A stretch of 64,000 nucleotides of DNA from Herbiconiux sp. (lineage in GTDB: Bacteria > Actinomycetota > Actinomycetes > Actinomycetales > Microbacteriaceae): NCBI RefSeq assembly GCF_023264855.1, contig NZ_JAHFUW010000011.1, forward strand, positions 32,097 through 96,096, in the 5' to 3' direction. The position numbers and the translations under genes were made by a program. Below the pieces are notes generated by a model. It was not told the origin of the DNA and made no database searches. It was given only the letters and a program-made list of their open reading frames with translations. Position 1 is the stretch's first letter. The number at the start of each line of letters is the position of its first letter. Shown in pieces: positions 62,154 to 64,000 of the stretch.

Positions 62154-62630
62154 ATGGTGCGTATCCGGAAGACCGGCTGGAAGACCGCCTACGTCGTCGT
62201 GGGCTGGCTGGTCGTCACGGCCGTGGGGTGGCTCGTGTACGGGCTGGGACTTTCCGCGCCACTGCTCTCCGTGGTCGGGAGCGTTCTGTTCCTCGCTCTG
62301 GTGCTGGTCGGGGCCCGCATCTTCCGGGGACAGGACGAGCCGGTCACGCCGCCCCGAGCCTGGTGGCGGATGACCGCGAAGCCGACGGCGGGCTTCGTGC
62401 TAGGCACGTATTTCGCCCTGTCCCTGCTGTGGGACGTGGTGCTGGCCATCCTCGATCCCACGGGCCAGTTCCCCGGACGACGGAACGCCGATGTCACCAC
62501 CGTCGTCCTCGGCGCCATCGGATCGGCACCGCTGGTCTTCCTCTACCTCAACTCCTCGATCCGGCTCGTGCGGAACCCACCGGCGGTCGCGCCGGAGGCG
62601 CTGCCGGCCTGGAAGCCGATCAAGCGGTGA
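62154..62630 (+). CDS. Multi-TM membrane protein of unknown function
   Basis: 158 aa, several TM helices. Confidence 0.7.
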   Translation: MVRIRKTGWKTAYVVVGWLVVTAVGWLVYGLGLSAPLLSVVGSVLFLALVLVGARIFRGQDEPVTPPRAWWRMTAKPTAGFVLGTYFALSLLWDVVLAILDPTGQFPGRRNADVTTVVLGAIGSAPLVFLYLNSSIRLVRNPPAVAPEALPAWKPIKR

Positions 62631-62689
62631 CTCGAATGTCGCCCCGCAACCCCTCTCACCCCGGGGTGCTCCTCCGCTATGGTCTCAGC

Positions 62690-63979
62690 ATGAAGCGCTT
62701 CGGGGGTCTCGCCATCGTCACCGGAGCGGTCGCCGCCTCCCTGCTGCTGGGCGGGGGCGCCGCATCGGCACTCGCGGCCCCGGCACCCGCTGCAGGGGCA
62801 CCCGCCGAGGCCGCCGACTCCCCCGCCGGCAAGAGCTACGTCGCGCTGGGCGACTCGTACTCGGCCGGGTTCGGGCTGACGCCGTTCAGCGACGAGCCGG
62901 CCTCGGGCTGCTACCAGGCCGACCAGAACTACCCGCACCTCGTGGCCGAGTCGCTCGGCCTGGTGCTGGATGACCGCACCTGCAGCGGCGCCGTCACCGC
63001 GAACATCCGCGACACCCCGCAGGTGACCATCACGGGGGCCGGCACCGCGCCGGTGCAGTCGGATGCTCTCGGCCCCGACACCGACATCGTGACGGTCACC
63101 ATCGGCGGCAACGACCTCGGCTTCTCCACCGTCGCCCAGACCTGCGTGGCCGAGAGCGCCACCGGACCGCTCGCGCTGAACGCGATCGGCCTCGGCCTGA
63201 AGAACTGCAAGCAGTACTACGCCCCCGTGGTCGACGGCATCGAGATAGACCACCTGAAGTACGTGCTCGACAACACGGTGACCCCCGCGCTGGACGAGAC
63301 CTTCGCCCTCATCCAGGCCAAGGCCCCGAACGCGAAGGTGTTCGTGATCGGGTACCCCGCCATCACCCCGGACGTCGCCAACACCCCGGCGGCCGGATGC
63401 TACTCCTCGCCGCTCGGCACGGGCACCGACCCGCTCGCGCCGCCGTTCCCGCAGAACAGCTTCCCGTTCACCGACGTCGACACCCTCTACCTGCACGGCA
63501 CCGAGGCCCGGCTCGACACGGCGATCGGCCAGGCCGCCACCGCGAACGGCGCGACCTACATCCCCACCATCCCGCTCACCCAGACGCACACCGCCTGCGC
63601 GGCCGACGGCGAGGCGTTCATCAACGGCATCGGCTTCAACGACACGAGCGGTACGCCCACCCCCGATCCCGATCTCTTCGTCACGCTCGGCGCGCTGCAC
63701 CCGAACGCGTCCGGCGTCGCCTTCCTCGCCGAGCAGGTGTCGCAGTCGATCAGCGCGGCCTACGAGGGCGAGGGTGAGGGCGATCCGGAACCCACCGCGA
63801 CCCCGACCGCCGTGCCGTCTCCCGACCCCACCACAGCGCCCGCGGCCGCCGGCGACCCGAATCGCCCCGGCCTCGCGGCGACGGGGACGGATGCGGTCGC
63901 GCTCGGCCTGTCGGCCGCGGCGATGCTCGTGGCGGGTCTCACCGCCGTCGGCTGGCGCCGGCGCCGCGCGCGGTCGTGA
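62690..63979 (+). CDS. Secreted SGNH/GDSL hydrolase with LAATG-type C-terminal anchor
   Basis: Signal peptide; SYVALGDSYSAGFGLTPF, VTIGGNDLGFS, LGALHPNASGVAFLAEQV; C-terminal LAATGTDAVALGLSAAAMLVAGLTAVGWRRRRARS. Confidence 0.9.
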   Translation: MKRFGGLAIVTGAVAASLLLGGGAASALAAPAPAAGAPAEAADSPAGKSYVALGDSYSAGFGLTPFSDEPASGCYQADQNYPHLVAESLGLVLDDRTCSGAVTANIRDTPQVTITGAGTAPVQSDALGPDTDIVTVTIGGNDLGFSTVAQTCVAESATGPLALNAIGLGLKNCKQYYAPVVDGIEIDHLKYVLDNTVTPALDETFALIQAKAPNAKVFVIGYPAITPDVANTPAAGCYSSPLGTGTDPLAPPFPQNSFPFTDVDTLYLHGTEARLDTAIGQAATANGATYIPTIPLTQTHTACAADGEAFINGIGFNDTSGTPTPDPDLFVTLGALHPNASGVAFLAEQVSQSISAAYEGEGEGDPEPTATPTAVPSPDPTTAPAAAGDPNRPGLAATGTDAVALGLSAAAMLVAGLTAVGWRRRRARS

Positions 63980-64000
63980 CCGCCGCCGAGAGCGCGCCCG

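Overview
High-GC actinobacterial chromosomal window, most like Microbacteriaceae from gene content and protein style (inferred from sequence, no search run). It is mostly core and housekeeping DNA: the respiratory chain (qcrA end, qcrB, ctaF, ctaD, ctaC), an ErpA-type Fe-S protein, an M20 dipeptidase, DUF3043, pyrD, nrdR, hisD, two glycosyltransferases, dnaE, an FeS-type photolyase, mycothiol-dependent formaldehyde oxidation genes, SseB, PrsW, and a PLP decarboxylase/agmatine deiminase/amidase operon. The less ordinary parts are: (1) a DUF222-HNH (13E12-type) gene whose C-terminal 24-codon tail, stop codon included, is present three times in tandem 72-bp units, with a 155-bp inverted-repeat element next to its 5' end; (2) an MFS transporter split by an apparent 7-bp tandem duplication; (3) several long intergenic hairpins; (4) a WXG100-like gene with small neighbours and an 18-bp repeat; (5) a set of propane-monooxygenase-type accessory genes (regulator, amidohydrolase, DUF59 protein, ADH) with no monooxygenase genes nearby; (6) a degraded nucleotidyltransferase next to an XRE regulator that has a perfect palindromic operator candidate; (7) a HEAT-repeat/GT4 glycosyltransferase fusion; (8) gene debris from a truncated histidine kinase. 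Many ORFs in the supplied track are antisense shadows of high-GC genes and were not called. No tRNA, rRNA, CRISPR array or canonical IS element was recognised.
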